Translations under genes and position numbers: made by a program | Shown: piece after piece, positions 15,293 to 24,593 of the stretch | Position numbering within the stretch: position 1 is the stretch's first letter | Layout of the letters: every line of letters begins with the position of its first letter | From: Eubacteriaceae bacterium | GTDB taxonomy: Bacteria; Bacillota; Clostridia; Eubacteriales; Eubacteriaceae | Assembly (NCBI GenBank): GCA_030156895.1 | Contig: JASGLP010000020.1 | Coordinates: forward strand, 1-48,078 | DNA length: 48,078 nucleotides | Direction of reading: 5' to 3' | The notes under the pieces: generated by a model | Database searches by the model: none | What the model saw: only the letters and a program-made list of their open reading frames with translations | What the model was told of the DNA's origin: nothing

Positions 15293-15320
15293 TTGCCATT
15301 ATGGTTTGGAAAGAGGAACG

Positions 15321-18300
15321 ATGAATCTTAGTAAAACGCAGACCTTTAAAAATATAATAAGGCAGTTCAAGCCGGATGAGCCGCTCAACTTAACCGGAAT
15401 GAACAAAGGGTTTAAGGCGGCTCTGGCGGCGGCTCTTCTAAAAGAGCAGAAGCAGATCTGTTATATTGCCATGAGTGATGCAGAAGCTTTAAAAATAGCA
15501 GCGGATTTAAAAAGCACCCTTGGCGATCAGGTGCTTTATTTTCCGATGGAGCCGATTCACGACTACTTTGCCGACGTCCATAGTCGAGACATCGCGAATC
15601 AGCGCCTGGCAGTCTTCAAAAAAATATTATCCGGTCAGTCCTGCCTGATAGTGATTGGGATTGAAGCGTTGTTTAAAAAGTTTCTGCCCAGACAAGCATT
15701 TGAAAAACTGCAAGTGTTTTTGCGCCTGGAACAGGAAATTGATCCCCAGGAGCTGATTAATACGCTTATTAAGCTTGGCTACGAACGGGATGTTCAGGTA
15801 GAAGCCCGGGGTCAGTTTGCACATCGCGGTGGCATTATTGATGTATTTGTGCCGGCCGAAGACCAGGCGTATCGTTTGGAATTTTTTGGTGAGTCAATCG
15901 AATCGATCCGGTCTTTCGATCCTGAGAGCCAACTTTCGGTTGAAAACCATGAAACCGTTACAATCACTGCTGCCAGGGAGGTGTTGCTGGCTGAAGATGA
16001 ACGGGAGGCGCTCTTTAAAAAGCTGAATAAAAAATATCGGGATGACGCGCTTTATCAGCCTCTTCTGGAACGCTTGTCTGAGGAAGGCTGCAATACCTGC
16101 GAAATTCTCTTTGCTTTGTCCAAATCGGAAGCGATTTTTTTCGATTATTTAAGCAATCCGCTTCTGATCTGGGACGAGCCGACTAAAATTAGACAGGTGG
16201 GGAACCAATATCTGGAAAAACTGGATCAGGATATCGAGAATCTTGGTACTGAGGGGATTTTATTTCCGGAAGAAAAAAACAAGTTTTTCAGACTGGCCAA
16301 GATTGAAAAAGAAGCAGCCCAGTATAGTGAGCTTAAATTTAATCTTTTTGGTTCGCGCAGCAAAAAAGGGACAAGCATTGAGATGAATGCGCTGGAGATT
16401 GAACCCTTTCTCGGCGCGATTCCGCGTTTCCTTGATTTTGTTGAGGACCGCTTAAAAAAAGAATACTATCTGGAGATTCATGTCCAGGATGAAACCGGTC
16501 GTAAACGGTTGGAGGAAATTCTTGTGCAGGCGGATATTCACCGTTTTACTAATACTTTTGATACAGGAATTCAGATTATTGATGGTGAAATAGCCGCCGG
16601 TTTTGAGCTGCCAACGGATCATTTTATCTGTCTTAACGAGCGGGAAATTATCCGTGACGGTTTTTCCCGAAAAAGAAGGCGGAAAAGAAAAGGTAAAAAA
16701 CTGGACTCTTTTACCCAGCTTAACCAGGGGGATTACGTTGTTCACGATATTCATGGGATCGGGGTTTATAAAGGAATTGAGCAGCTGCAAATCGATGAAA
16801 CCATTAAGGATCTGATGGTCATTGAGTACGCCAATGAAGCGAAGTTCTATTGTCCGGTGGATCAGATGGATGCGGTGCAGGTTTATGTAGGGACCGGCGA
16901 GAAAAAACCACGGATCAATCAGTTGGGCACTGCTGACTGGCATAAGTCAAAGGCTCGGGTTAAAGCGGCAGTTGAAGAAATGGCCGATGAACTGATTGAA
17001 CTTTATGCCAAGCGTCAACAACTCAGCGGCTACGCGTTTGGACCGGATTCTACCTTTCAAAAGGAATTTGAGGATGCTTTTCCCTATGAAGAAACCGGTG
17101 ATCAACTGCAGGCAGTGGAAGAGATCAAGGAAGATATGGAAAAAGCCAAGCCGATGGATCGTTTGCTTTGTGGAGATGTGGGTTACGGTAAAACTGAGGT
17201 TGCTTTGCGGGCGGTCTTTAAGGCCGTAATGGACGGCAAACAGGTGGCTTTTCTGGTGCCTACCACGATTCTGGCCCAGCAGCATTATCAGACAATCATC
17301 GAGCGATTTGAAAAATATCCGGTGCGGGTGGGTCTGCTGTCCCGTTTCAAGTCAAAAAGCGAACAGGAAAAAACCATGCGCGGCCTTTTAAGCGGCGAGG
17401 TGGATCTGGTTGTGGGAACCCACAGGCTGCTGTCAAAAGATGTGCGCTTCAAAGATCTGGGTCTATTGGTGATCGATGAGGAGCAGCGCTTTGGGGTAAC
17501 GCATAAAGAAAAAATCAAGCAGATGAAAGAGAATATAGATGTTCTGACCTTAAGTGCCACCCCCATTCCGCGAACGCTGCACATGTCGATGATTGGGGTG
17601 CGGGATATGAGTGTGATCGATGAGCCCCCGGAAGGCCGTCGCCCGGTTTTAACCTATGTGATGGAATACAATGATGCCTTAATTAAGGATGCCATTGAGC
17701 AGGAATTAAAGCGGCGGGGACAAATCTATTTTGTTCACAATCGGGTTCATGATATTTACGAGGTATCGGCGCGGTTAAGGGATTTGGTCCCAGGTTTGCG
17801 GCTGACCGTTGCTCATGGTCAGATGTCGGGGCCGGAACTGGAGGATATTATGATGGACTTTCTGGAATACCGCTATGATCTCCTGGTGACCACGACGATC
17901 ATCGAATCAGGTTTGGATATCAAGAATGCCAATACCTTAATTATTGACAATGGTGATCATATGGGGCTGTCCCAGCTCTATCAACTGCGGGGGCGGGTCG
18001 GCCGTTCCAATACTCAGGGCTATGCCTATGTGACCCACAAACAAAAAATGCTGTCAGAAGTTTCGGCTAAACGCCTGAAAGCGATCAAGGATTTTACCGC
18101 TTTTGGCTCAGGCTTTAAAATTGCCCTCCGGGATCTGGAGATTAGAGGTGCCGGCAATATTTTGGGGTCGGCACAGTCGGGTAATCTGGCCAGTATTGGA
18201 TATGAGCTTTATTGTCGGATTCTTGATGAAGCGGTTAATCTGCGATTGGGCAAAGCCTTGCCGGAACCGGTTCGGGATGTCATGATCAATCTCGATATTT

Positions 18301-18743
18301 CCAGTTACATTCCGGAAAGCTATATCCGCGATGAGGAACTTAAATATGACCTCTACAAAAAGCTTTCCTATATCAAAACCCGCGAAGATTACGATGAACT
18401 GGAGGATGAATTATTAGACCGTTTTGGTGCTATTCCTGATGGGGTCTATAATCTGATGTCACTGGCGATGATTAAATATCAGGCTAAAGTGCTTGGAATA
18501 ACCGAGCTTTCGCAACGAGGCAACAGCGTCAGTTTTGTTTTTGCAGCAGATGTTGTGTTGCCAATTCCTCAGCCGGAAGCGATGCCGATTTTTTCGGAAA
18601 GTTACAGTCTAAAATTTAATGCGGGGAAAAAGGATGAAATCAAGTGGCGGATTATTCTGAAAAAAGATACAGATCAGAAATATTTAAATAAGCTGAGCGA
18701 GTTTTTAAATCTGCTGGCAGCCCAAAAAATTAAGGAAAGTTAG
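15321..18743 (+). CDS. mfd: transcription-repair coupling factor
   Basis: Mfd pushes stalled RNA polymerase off DNA lesions and recruits UvrA. About 1140 residues: N-terminal UvrB-like domains, an RNA polymerase-interacting domain around residue 470 (YVVHDIHGIGVYKGIEQL), then an SF2 translocase with Walker A GDVGYGKTE (~618), DEEQ (~719), SATPIPRTLHMSM and the motif VI region QLYQLRGRVGRS. The start is ATG 15321 behind AAAGAGG; the open frame extends upstream into the repeat element but without a ribosome site. Position after pth is the conserved order. Confidence 0.95.
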   Translation: MNLSKTQTFKNIIRQFKPDEPLNLTGMNKGFKAALAAALLKEQKQICYIAMSDAEALKIAADLKSTLGDQVLYFPMEPIHDYFADVHSRDIANQRLAVFKKILSGQSCLIVIGIEALFKKFLPRQAFEKLQVFLRLEQEIDPQELINTLIKLGYERDVQVEARGQFAHRGGIIDVFVPAEDQAYRLEFFGESIESIRSFDPESQLSVENHETVTITAAREVLLAEDEREALFKKLNKKYRDDALYQPLLERLSEEGCNTCEILFALSKSEAIFFDYLSNPLLIWDEPTKIRQVGNQYLEKLDQDIENLGTEGILFPEEKNKFFRLAKIEKEAAQYSELKFNLFGSRSKKGTSIEMNALEIEPFLGAIPRFLDFVEDRLKKEYYLEIHVQDETGRKRLEEILVQADIHRFTNTFDTGIQIIDGEIAAGFELPTDHFICLNEREIIRDGFSRKRRRKRKGKKLDSFTQLNQGDYVVHDIHGIGVYKGIEQLQIDETIKDLMVIEYANEAKFYCPVDQMDAVQVYVGTGEKKPRINQLGTADWHKSKARVKAAVEEMADELIELYAKRQQLSGYAFGPDSTFQKEFEDAFPYEETGDQLQAVEEIKEDMEKAKPMDRLLCGDVGYGKTEVALRAVFKAVMDGKQVAFLVPTTILAQQHYQTIIERFEKYPVRVGLLSRFKSKSEQEKTMRGLLSGEVDLVVGTHRLLSKDVRFKDLGLLVIDEEQRFGVTHKEKIKQMKENIDVLTLSATPIPRTLHMSMIGVRDMSVIDEPPEGRRPVLTYVMEYNDALIKDAIEQELKRRGQIYFVHNRVHDIYEVSARLRDLVPGLRLTVAHGQMSGPELEDIMMDFLEYRYDLLVTTTIIESGLDIKNANTLIIDNGDHMGLSQLYQLRGRVGRSNTQGYAYVTHKQKMLSEVSAKRLKAIKDFTAFGSGFKIALRDLEIRGAGNILGSAQSGNLASIGYELYCRILDEAVNLRLGKALPEPVRDVMINLDISSYIPESYIRDEELKYDLYKKLSYIKTREDYDELEDELLDRFGAIPDGVYNLMSLAMIKYQAKVLGITELSQRGNSVSFVFAADVVLPIPQPEAMPIFSESYSLKFNAGKKDEIKWRIILKKDTDQKYLNKLSEFLNLLAAQKIKES

Positions 18744-18824
18744 GCGGCATCTGTGGTAGACTGGCTCAGGTATTTTTGAAATAAGACGGAAAAATCTGTC
18801 GAACAACATATGAAGGAGATTTAC

Positions 18825-20315
18825 ATGATAACAGTTAAAAAACGGGTTTTAACAGGATTCATTGTGGCGATTATGCTGACAGGAATGCTGTTTAGTGGAT
18901 GTAGTCTGGTGTCGGTGGATCCGGAAAAGGATCGCGCCCAGGTGATCGCCGAAATCGGCGATGAGACCATTCTCAAAGAAAGTTTCAACAATTACATGGC
19001 TTATTACTATATGTATTATAAAGCCAGCGGGATGACATTTCCCACCGGAGATGATTTAAACACCATGAAATCCGATTTGCTTGATGACCTGGTGCGGGTG
19101 AATGTTCTGACTATTCAGGCAAAGGCTGATGGGGTTGAACCGGCTGCCAGTTCAAGCGTGGATGTGGCTACGATGATCAGCTCTTTAAAAACCTCCTTGG
19201 GTGATGATGAATTTGCCAAGGTGATGAGTACCTACAATACAGATGAAGAATCCTTTACGGCATTTTTAACCGATCTGATGGACAAATACGGCTACGCAGA
19301 TGCCATGCAGTCAAAATTTGAAGAGGATCTGAAAGCTGATCCATCACAGGAATTAAGCACTGTCGTTGGAACGATCGACGGCGAGGATGTGACTAAAGAC
19401 CAGTATAACTACCAGCTGGCCAATCAGGAGCTGACCTACTACTATACAAACCAGTCAGCCATGCCAACTGATGATGACACCATGGCCACAACAAATGAGA
19501 CTATTTTCAATGATCTGGCTGAAAGACAAGTTCTTGCCGCTTATGCTGCCGAAAATGGGATTGAGGCAGATCAGCAGGATGTGACTGATTATGTATCGGC
19601 TCAGGACGCTTTTGTGGGTTATCTGTTTTCAGACGATGCGACCTTCCAGGAATATCTGGACTCTAAATATCTGACCATTGAACAGTGGGATGCCTTTGTG
19701 CAGGAAGACGGAACAGCCTCAGCGATTGCTTTGGCCATTCAGGATCAGATGAAGCAGGACGTTGAAATCAGTGATAAAGATATCGAGAGCTATTACGAAG
19801 ATAATAAAGATACTTATGACAGTGACACTGTTTCAGCCATGCATATCCTGGCCGATACTGAAGAGCAGGCACAGTCCATCTATGAAGAAGCTAAAAACAT
19901 TACAAACAAGGATGAGTTTCAAGCCTTAGTCGATAAATATCAGGGTCAGGATGGCATTCAGGAAGCGACCGATCTGGGCGCCTTTGATTATGACACGATG
20001 GTTGAACCTTTCTCGGAAGCGGCTTTCGCTGCGGATGTCAACACGGTAGTTGGACCGGTACAGACTGATTACGGCTATCATGTCATCTTTGTTTACGATA
20101 AACACACCGCTGAAATTCCATCTCTCGATGATAAACGCGACGAAATTAAAGAAACGCTGACTGAAAATGCGGTAACGGATAAATTTGATGCCTTGAAAGA
20201 AAGTCTGATGAAAAAAGTTAAAATTGAGATCAATGATATCCAGGATCCTTTTGACGCTTATGTTGAAGATCTGAAAACACAGATGAACGTGACGGTGTAC
20301 GATAATCGCATTTAA
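18825..20315 (+). CDS. PrsA-like lipoprotein peptidyl-prolyl isomerase
   Basis: An extracytoplasmic foldase, 496 residues. A lipoprotein signal peptide ends at FSG-Cys26. A SurA/PrsA-type N-terminal region follows, then a parvulin (PpiC) domain at roughly 330-425, with the family pattern from AMHILADTEEQA to GPVQTDYGYHVIFV. It is strongly acidic, typical of exported proteins. The start is ATG 18825 behind AAGGAG; the earlier ATG overlaps that site. Lgt encoded in this window would lipidate it. It occupies the place where spoVT sits in many spore formers. Confidence 0.88.
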   Translation: MITVKKRVLTGFIVAIMLTGMLFSGCSLVSVDPEKDRAQVIAEIGDETILKESFNNYMAYYYMYYKASGMTFPTGDDLNTMKSDLLDDLVRVNVLTIQAKADGVEPAASSSVDVATMISSLKTSLGDDEFAKVMSTYNTDEESFTAFLTDLMDKYGYADAMQSKFEEDLKADPSQELSTVVGTIDGEDVTKDQYNYQLANQELTYYYTNQSAMPTDDDTMATTNETIFNDLAERQVLAAYAAENGIEADQQDVTDYVSAQDAFVGYLFSDDATFQEYLDSKYLTIEQWDAFVQEDGTASAIALAIQDQMKQDVEISDKDIESYYEDNKDTYDSDTVSAMHILADTEEQAQSIYEEAKNITNKDEFQALVDKYQGQDGIQEATDLGAFDYDTMVEPFSEAAFAADVNTVVGPVQTDYGYHVIFVYDKHTAEIPSLDDKRDEIKETLTENAVTDKFDALKESLMKKVKIEINDIQDPFDAYVEDLKTQMNVTVYDNRI

Positions 20316-20321
20316 GAAAAT

Positions 20322-20344
20322 GAGACGCTGATTTTTAGTGCCTC
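20322..20344. repeat. hairpin left of element copy 3
   Basis: GAGACGCT-gattttt-AGTGCCTC, an imperfect stem-loop just after the PrsA stop. It shares CTGATTTT and GCCT with the hairpin on the other side of the element and may be a diverged duplication. Confidence 0.4.
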
Positions 20345-20349
20345 AGATA

Positions 20350-20525
20350 AAAGACAAAGTTAATTTTAACACCTGAGCACCGACAATTGGCTTTTCAGCT
20401 GTCTGCCTCGGGGCGAACAGTTGCTGGGAAATGCTGTTTTATTTGCACTTTCAAATGGGCAACTGTACGAATCCGCGCGCAGACTGCGAAATCCAATTGG
20501 ACGGTACTGCGTATATCTGCATACT
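20350..20525 (+). repeat. mobile hairpin element, copy 3 (full form)
   Basis: Same architecture as copy 2: GCACCGACAATTGG (20377-20390) with CCAATTGGACGGTAC (20493-20507); GTCTGC (20401-20406) with GCAGAC (20479-20484); ACAGTTGC (20417-20424) with GCAACTGT (20459-20466). In the second stem both partners differ from copy 2 so that a C-G pair becomes T-A and pairing is kept. Left AGACAAAG is intact; the right end is worn (TATATCT). Confidence 0.9.
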
Positions 20526-20550
20526 AAGGCTCTGATTTTATCAGAGCCTT
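20526..20550. repeat. hairpin right of element copy 3
   Basis: Perfect 11-bp palindrome AAGGCTCTGAT-TTT-ATCAGAGCCTT. There is no T-run on either strand, so it is not a typical terminator despite lying after prsA. Confidence 0.7.
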
Positions 20551-20574
20551 AAAATTAGAATGGAAGAGGATAGC

Positions 20575-22194
20575 ATGTCAGGACGTACAGCAAATTATTT
20601 AAAAGGTGCCACGATATTGGCAGCGGCGGGTATTCTATCCCGAGTTTTGGGATTGTTTTTCAAAATCCCGCTTTATCAGATGGTGGGAAGCTATGGGAAT
20701 GGGATCTATGGCAATGTTACCGCTATCTATAATACCCTCTTAATGGTTTCAACTGTGGGGATACCAGTGGCTATTTCCAAAATGGTTTCGGAAAACATTG
20801 CCAAGGGTGAGTATGCCACGGCTCACCGGGTTTTTAGGGTATCGATGTTGACACTGATTGGACTGGGGACAGCTTCGACGCTATTTTTATTTTTTGGTGC
20901 TGATTGGATTATCGAAACAGCCAATTGGACTTATGAGAGTCTGCCGGCCTTGATTGCCATCTCACCGGCACCCTTGATTATTTCCGTTTTATCGGCCTAT
21001 CGCGGCTTTTTTCAGGGCTTTCAGATTATGACACCGACGGCGATTTCACAGATTATTGAACAGATTATACGGGTTATTTTAGGGGTTTCATTGGCCTATG
21101 TATTTTCGGCGAATTTCTCTGTTGGTATGGGTGTTGGCGGGGCTGTTTTTGGAGCCACTGCCGGTGGCTTGGTCGCTGGTATTTTTTTGTTTTTTCTCTA
21201 CGAAAGCTTTGCCCGTAAGAATAAAAAGCTTTTAAAAAAGCGAAGCGGAAAACGTCAGAAATCAAATAAAGAACTGTTAAAAAGACTGGTGATTATTGCC
21301 GTACCGGTTACTTTGACTTCGGCTCTGGTTTCGATGTTTTCAACCATCGACTCCTTTATTTATGTGGGCAGGCTGGCTGTTGCCGGGATTGACGAGGTAA
21401 CGGCGACGATGATGTTTGGGGACTTTACCAATGCGGAGATTTTGATCAGCATTCCCCTTGTTTTAAGCGGGACGTTAGCGGTGGCGATGATTCCCACGAT
21501 TTCCGAGTCTTATGCAAAAAGAGATAAAGAAGCGCTGACACACAAAATTCAATTATCAATCCGCGTCATTTTTCTGATTGCCTTTCCTTCTTGTGTGGGG
21601 CTGGCGGTCTTATCCGGCGCGATATTTGATCTTTTATTTCCCGGCTCACCTTATGGGGCGGCGATTTTGCAGACCTATTCGGTGGCAACCATCTTTATGA
21701 TGCTCTCAAATACCTTTCAGAGCATGCTGCAGTCCATTGATAAATTTAGAGTGCCGCTTTACCATTTGGCAATTGCAATGGTGGTTCGCTTTGTAACAGG
21801 TTGGATCTTTTTATCGATTTCTTTTATCAATATACAGGGGATTGTTATCAGCAGCATTATCACCTTTGTTTATTTGACATTTGCCAATTATCGGGCAGTG
21901 AAGCGTTATAGTCGAATTAAAATCGATTGGGTTCATGATATGTTCAAGCCTTTAATTGCATCTTTGATCATGGGGGTCATCACATATTTTGTTTATTTGG
22001 GCATGAAAAGTTTGTTTGGGATGCTCTGGGGTCTCTTAATCGCTGTAGCGTTGGCAGTTGTCTTCTATGGTGTGATTATGATTCTGATTAAAGGAATCAC
22101 CGAGGAAGAGCTGGGCTACTTTCCCGGCAGTGGCCGATTGCTGAAAATATATGGTCGGGTTAATGGCCTGACGGGTAACAGAAAGGAAGATTAA
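20575..22194 (+). CDS. spoVB: SpoVB/MurJ-type polysaccharide flippase
   Basis: 539 residues, about 14 membrane spans, MOP superfamily (MVF/PST branch). It begins ANYLKGATILAAAGILSRVLGLFFKIPLYQMVG, the typical first helix of SpoVB/YabM proteins. Members move lipid-linked cell-wall precursors. SpoVB is named for spore cortex work but also occurs in non-spore formers as a lipid II flippase-like protein. Start ATG 20575 follows GAAGAGG; an in-frame ATG at 20560 has no ribosome site. The stop overlaps the mazG ATG (TAATG). Confidence 0.88.
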   Translation: MSGRTANYLKGATILAAAGILSRVLGLFFKIPLYQMVGSYGNGIYGNVTAIYNTLLMVSTVGIPVAISKMVSENIAKGEYATAHRVFRVSMLTLIGLGTASTLFLFFGADWIIETANWTYESLPALIAISPAPLIISVLSAYRGFFQGFQIMTPTAISQIIEQIIRVILGVSLAYVFSANFSVGMGVGGAVFGATAGGLVAGIFLFFLYESFARKNKKLLKKRSGKRQKSNKELLKRLVIIAVPVTLTSALVSMFSTIDSFIYVGRLAVAGIDEVTATMMFGDFTNAEILISIPLVLSGTLAVAMIPTISESYAKRDKEALTHKIQLSIRVIFLIAFPSCVGLAVLSGAIFDLLFPGSPYGAAILQTYSVATIFMMLSNTFQSMLQSIDKFRVPLYHLAIAMVVRFVTGWIFLSISFINIQGIVISSIITFVYLTFANYRAVKRYSRIKIDWVHDMFKPLIASLIMGVITYFVYLGMKSLFGMLWGLLIAVALAVVFYGVIMILIKGITEEELGYFPGSGRLLKIYGRVNGLTGNRKED

Positions 22195-23657
22195 TGGCAC
22201 ATATTGATATTGTAGGGCTGGGGCCAGGTGATCCCGGGCAGCTTACACTAACAACTCTGGAGTTGCTGGAAAATAAAACAAAAAACTATTTAAGAACAGC
22301 CATTCATCCAACTGTTGAATTCTTGGATCGGCGGGGCATCGTTTATGACAGCTTCGATTTTCTTTATGAGCAGAAAGAAGATTTTGATCAGATTTACGAA
22401 CAGATTGCCAATCGTCTTGTTGCAGAGGCTAAATGCATGGATATTGTTTACGCAGTTCCGGGCAATCCTTTGTTTGGCGAAGAAACGGTGGTTAAACTGA
22501 TAGAAAAAGCTCAATCTGAGGGTGTCGATTATCAACTGCATCCAGGTGTTAGTTTTGTTGATGTGACCATGAATGCGCTAAAATTCGATCCCGTTGCGGG
22601 TCTGAAAATTCTTGATGCCTTTGATTTGAACGGTTTGGATTGCAGTGGCAATCTTTTAATTACGCAGGTTTATAACCGTCATATGGCGTCGGAAGTCAAA
22701 CTGGAACTGATGAAAGTTTTTAATCCGGAAAAAAAGGTCACCCTGCTCATTAACGCCGGGGTTTGCGGAAGTGAAAAGAGTCTGACCATTCCTTTATATG
22801 AACTGGATCGGATTGAGGAGATTAATCATCTGACGAGCCTCTTTGTACCGGCTGAAAAAAACACGGGATTTATTGGCACTTTTGAGATTGTGGAGCGGCT
22901 TTTAGCTGAAGATGGCTGTCCCTGGGATCGTCAACAGACAGCCCAGACTTTAAAACCCTATCTGATAGAGGAAGCTTACGAGGTTCTTGATGCCATTGAT
23001 TTAAATGATAGTGAAAATTTGGCAGAAGAATTGGGCGATGTGTTTTTCCAGATTGTTTTTCATGCGATATTGGCTGAAAAAAGCGGGCAATTTAGCATTC
23101 ATGAGGTTTTAGCAGGAATCAACGAAAAAATGATTAGAAGGCATCCTCATGTCTTTTTAAGTCCGGAAGAAATTGAAGCGGGCGATGTGGAGTTGAATTG
23201 GGAAGCGATTAAACGTGTCGAAAAAGGACTTGATCAGTATCAGGCTGATTCGGTTCATGAAGTGTCGGAGAGTTTTAAAAAGGTACCTGACTCCTTTCCT
23301 GCTCTAATGCAGGCTCAGAAGATTCAGAAAAAGGCGGCTAAAGCCGGCTTTGACTGGCAGCAGCCAGTTGATGCTCTGGAAAAACTGACGGAAGAAATTA
23401 AAGAATTTATTGCTGCTGTGGAAGAAAAAGATATTTCAAACATGGAAGAAGAATTGGGCGATTTGCTTTTTTCGATTGTTAATGTGGCCAGACTTTACAA
23501 AATCAATTCGGAACTTGCGCTGAGAGAGGCTACAAAAAAATTTGTTGCCCGTTTCGTAGAAATGGAAAAACTGGCGAGTCAAGAGGAAAAAATCTTTAAA
23601 AACTGTAATTTTGAGACGATGAATCGACTCTGGACCCTGTCAAAAACGCAAATTTAG
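22194..23657 (+). CDS. mazG: tetrapyrrole methylase-MazG fusion (YabN type)
   Basis: 487 residues in two parts. The N-terminal ~210 form a SAM-dependent tetrapyrrole methylase-like domain (IDIVGLGPGDPGQLT at the start; VYAVPGNPLFGEETV near 83-97). The C-terminal part is MazG, an NTP pyrophosphohydrolase that cleans up aberrant NTPs, with CPWDRQQTAQTLKPYLIEEAYE and EELGDVFFQIVFHA repeated in weaker form as EELGDLLFSIVNVA. ATG 22194 shares one base with the spoVB stop. The same fusion lies at this position in Bacillus. Confidence 0.92.
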   Translation: MAHIDIVGLGPGDPGQLTLTTLELLENKTKNYLRTAIHPTVEFLDRRGIVYDSFDFLYEQKEDFDQIYEQIANRLVAEAKCMDIVYAVPGNPLFGEETVVKLIEKAQSEGVDYQLHPGVSFVDVTMNALKFDPVAGLKILDAFDLNGLDCSGNLLITQVYNRHMASEVKLELMKVFNPEKKVTLLINAGVCGSEKSLTIPLYELDRIEEINHLTSLFVPAEKNTGFIGTFEIVERLLAEDGCPWDRQQTAQTLKPYLIEEAYEVLDAIDLNDSENLAEELGDVFFQIVFHAILAEKSGQFSIHEVLAGINEKMIRRHPHVFLSPEEIEAGDVELNWEAIKRVEKGLDQYQADSVHEVSESFKKVPDSFPALMQAQKIQKKAAKAGFDWQQPVDALEKLTEEIKEFIAAVEEKDISNMEEELGDLLFSIVNVARLYKINSELALREATKKFVARFVEMEKLASQEEKIFKNCNFETMNRLWTLSKTQI

Positions 23658-23687
23658 CGATAAATCACGTAAAAAAGCAAAAAAGGC

Positions 23688-23717
23688 TTGTAATTAAGGG
23701 GCAGTCATGCTTATAAT
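23688..23717 (+). promoter_or_regulatory. hup promoter
   Basis: TTGTAA (23688-23693), 18-bp spacer, perfect TATAAT (23712-23717), about 40 bases before the hup start. Confidence 0.65.
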
Positions 23718-23757
23718 ATTACACATAGAATACTGGAACAATTAGATGGAGGAAAAA

Positions 23758-24033
23758 ATGAACAAATCAGAATTAATTGCCCAGATGGCAGAAAAGTCAG
23801 GTCTATCGAAGAAAGATTCGGAGAAGGCACTCGGAGCGTTCATGGATACAGTTGTGGAAACCTTGAAAAATGGAGACAAGGTTTCACTGGTTGGATTCGG
23901 AACCTTTGAAGTAAGAGAACGGGCAGCCCGTACTGGCTTAAACCCAAGAACAAAAGAGCCAATTGAAATTGCTGCTTCAAAAGCCCCAGGTTTTAAAGCG
24001 GGTAAAGGCTTTAAGGATGAAGTAAATAACTAG
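23758..24033 (+). CDS. hup: HU family DNA-binding protein
   Basis: 91 residues, the standard HU length. MNKSELIAQMAEKSGLSKKD at the N-terminus, then VSLVGFGTFEVRERAARTGLNPRT and the DNA-bending arm GRNP-like segment, ending KAGKGFKDEV. It compacts and bends DNA as a homodimer. Start ATG 23758 follows GGAGG; the ATG 12 bases earlier overlaps that site. It has its own promoter and terminator and is expected to be highly expressed. Confidence 0.95.
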   Translation: MNKSELIAQMAEKSGLSKKDSEKALGAFMDTVVETLKNGDKVSLVGFGTFEVRERAARTGLNPRTKEPIEIAASKAPGFKAGKGFKDEVNN

Positions 24034-24045
24034 AAGAAAACACCT

Positions 24046-24071
24046 GAAGCCAGAGCGCAGCTCTGGCTTTT
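24046..24071 (+). terminator. hup terminator
   Basis: Perfect 9-bp stem AGCCAGAGC (24048-24056)/GCTCTGGCT (24060-24068) with a short loop and TTTT. The ~200 bp that follow, up to the next gene, show no further gene. Confidence 0.85.
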
Positions 24072-24275
24072 CATATGCGCTAAAAAGCTATTCTTTTGAA
24101 GGTATTTGTTTTGGATAGCAGCAAAAGCTTGAAAAAACAGGGAAATGGTGGCTGCAATGTCCTCTTATTTGTTTGATTGATGAAAGCTTGCAGTTTGAAG
24201 CCGCAATGGCATTAGATTTTTTGTCCCGATTCAGGGCAGGCGTTTTAACGAATTATTTAATAAATAGGTGATAAA

Positions 24276-24515
24276 ATGAGAATCGATAAATTTTTAAAAA
24301 ATGCGCGGATCATCAAAAGACGAACAGTGGGAAAGGAAGCCTGTGACGGTGGGCGGATTTCCATCAATGGTAAAGTGGCCAAAGCCGGTGATCGCGTTAG
24401 TGTTGGTGACATTATTAGCATTCGCTTTGGTGAGCGGGAGCAGAAAGTGGAAGTGTTGGAACTTCTTGAACACGCGCCCAAGGAAATGGCGGCAACCATG
24501 TATAAGGAACTTTAA
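24276..24515 (+). CDS. rqcP: S4-domain RNA-binding protein (RqcP/YabO type)
   Basis: 79 residues, almost all one S4 RNA-binding domain: MRIDKFLKNARIIKRRTVGK, then GGRISINGKVAKAGDRVSVGD. It corresponds to B. subtilis YabO/RqcP, which works with RqcH in adding alanine tails to stalled nascent chains on 50S subunits. Assignment to RqcP rather than another Hsp15-like protein rests on its place between mazG and divIC. In many spore formers yabP and yabQ follow; here they are absent and divIC is next. Confidence 0.82.
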   Translation: MRIDKFLKNARIIKRRTVGKEACDGGRISINGKVAKAGDRVSVGDIISIRFGEREQKVEVLELLEHAPKEMAATMYKEL

Positions 24516-24593
24516 AAGTTTTGAATTAAAATAAAACTGCGAAATAACCAAGCAGCAACATTGGCAGGTAATTAATGATGGGGGAGGGCAGTG

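Noticed and set aside
20526-20550. prsA terminator
   Set aside because: The stem is perfect, but neither strand has a following T-run and the hairpin element separates it from prsA.
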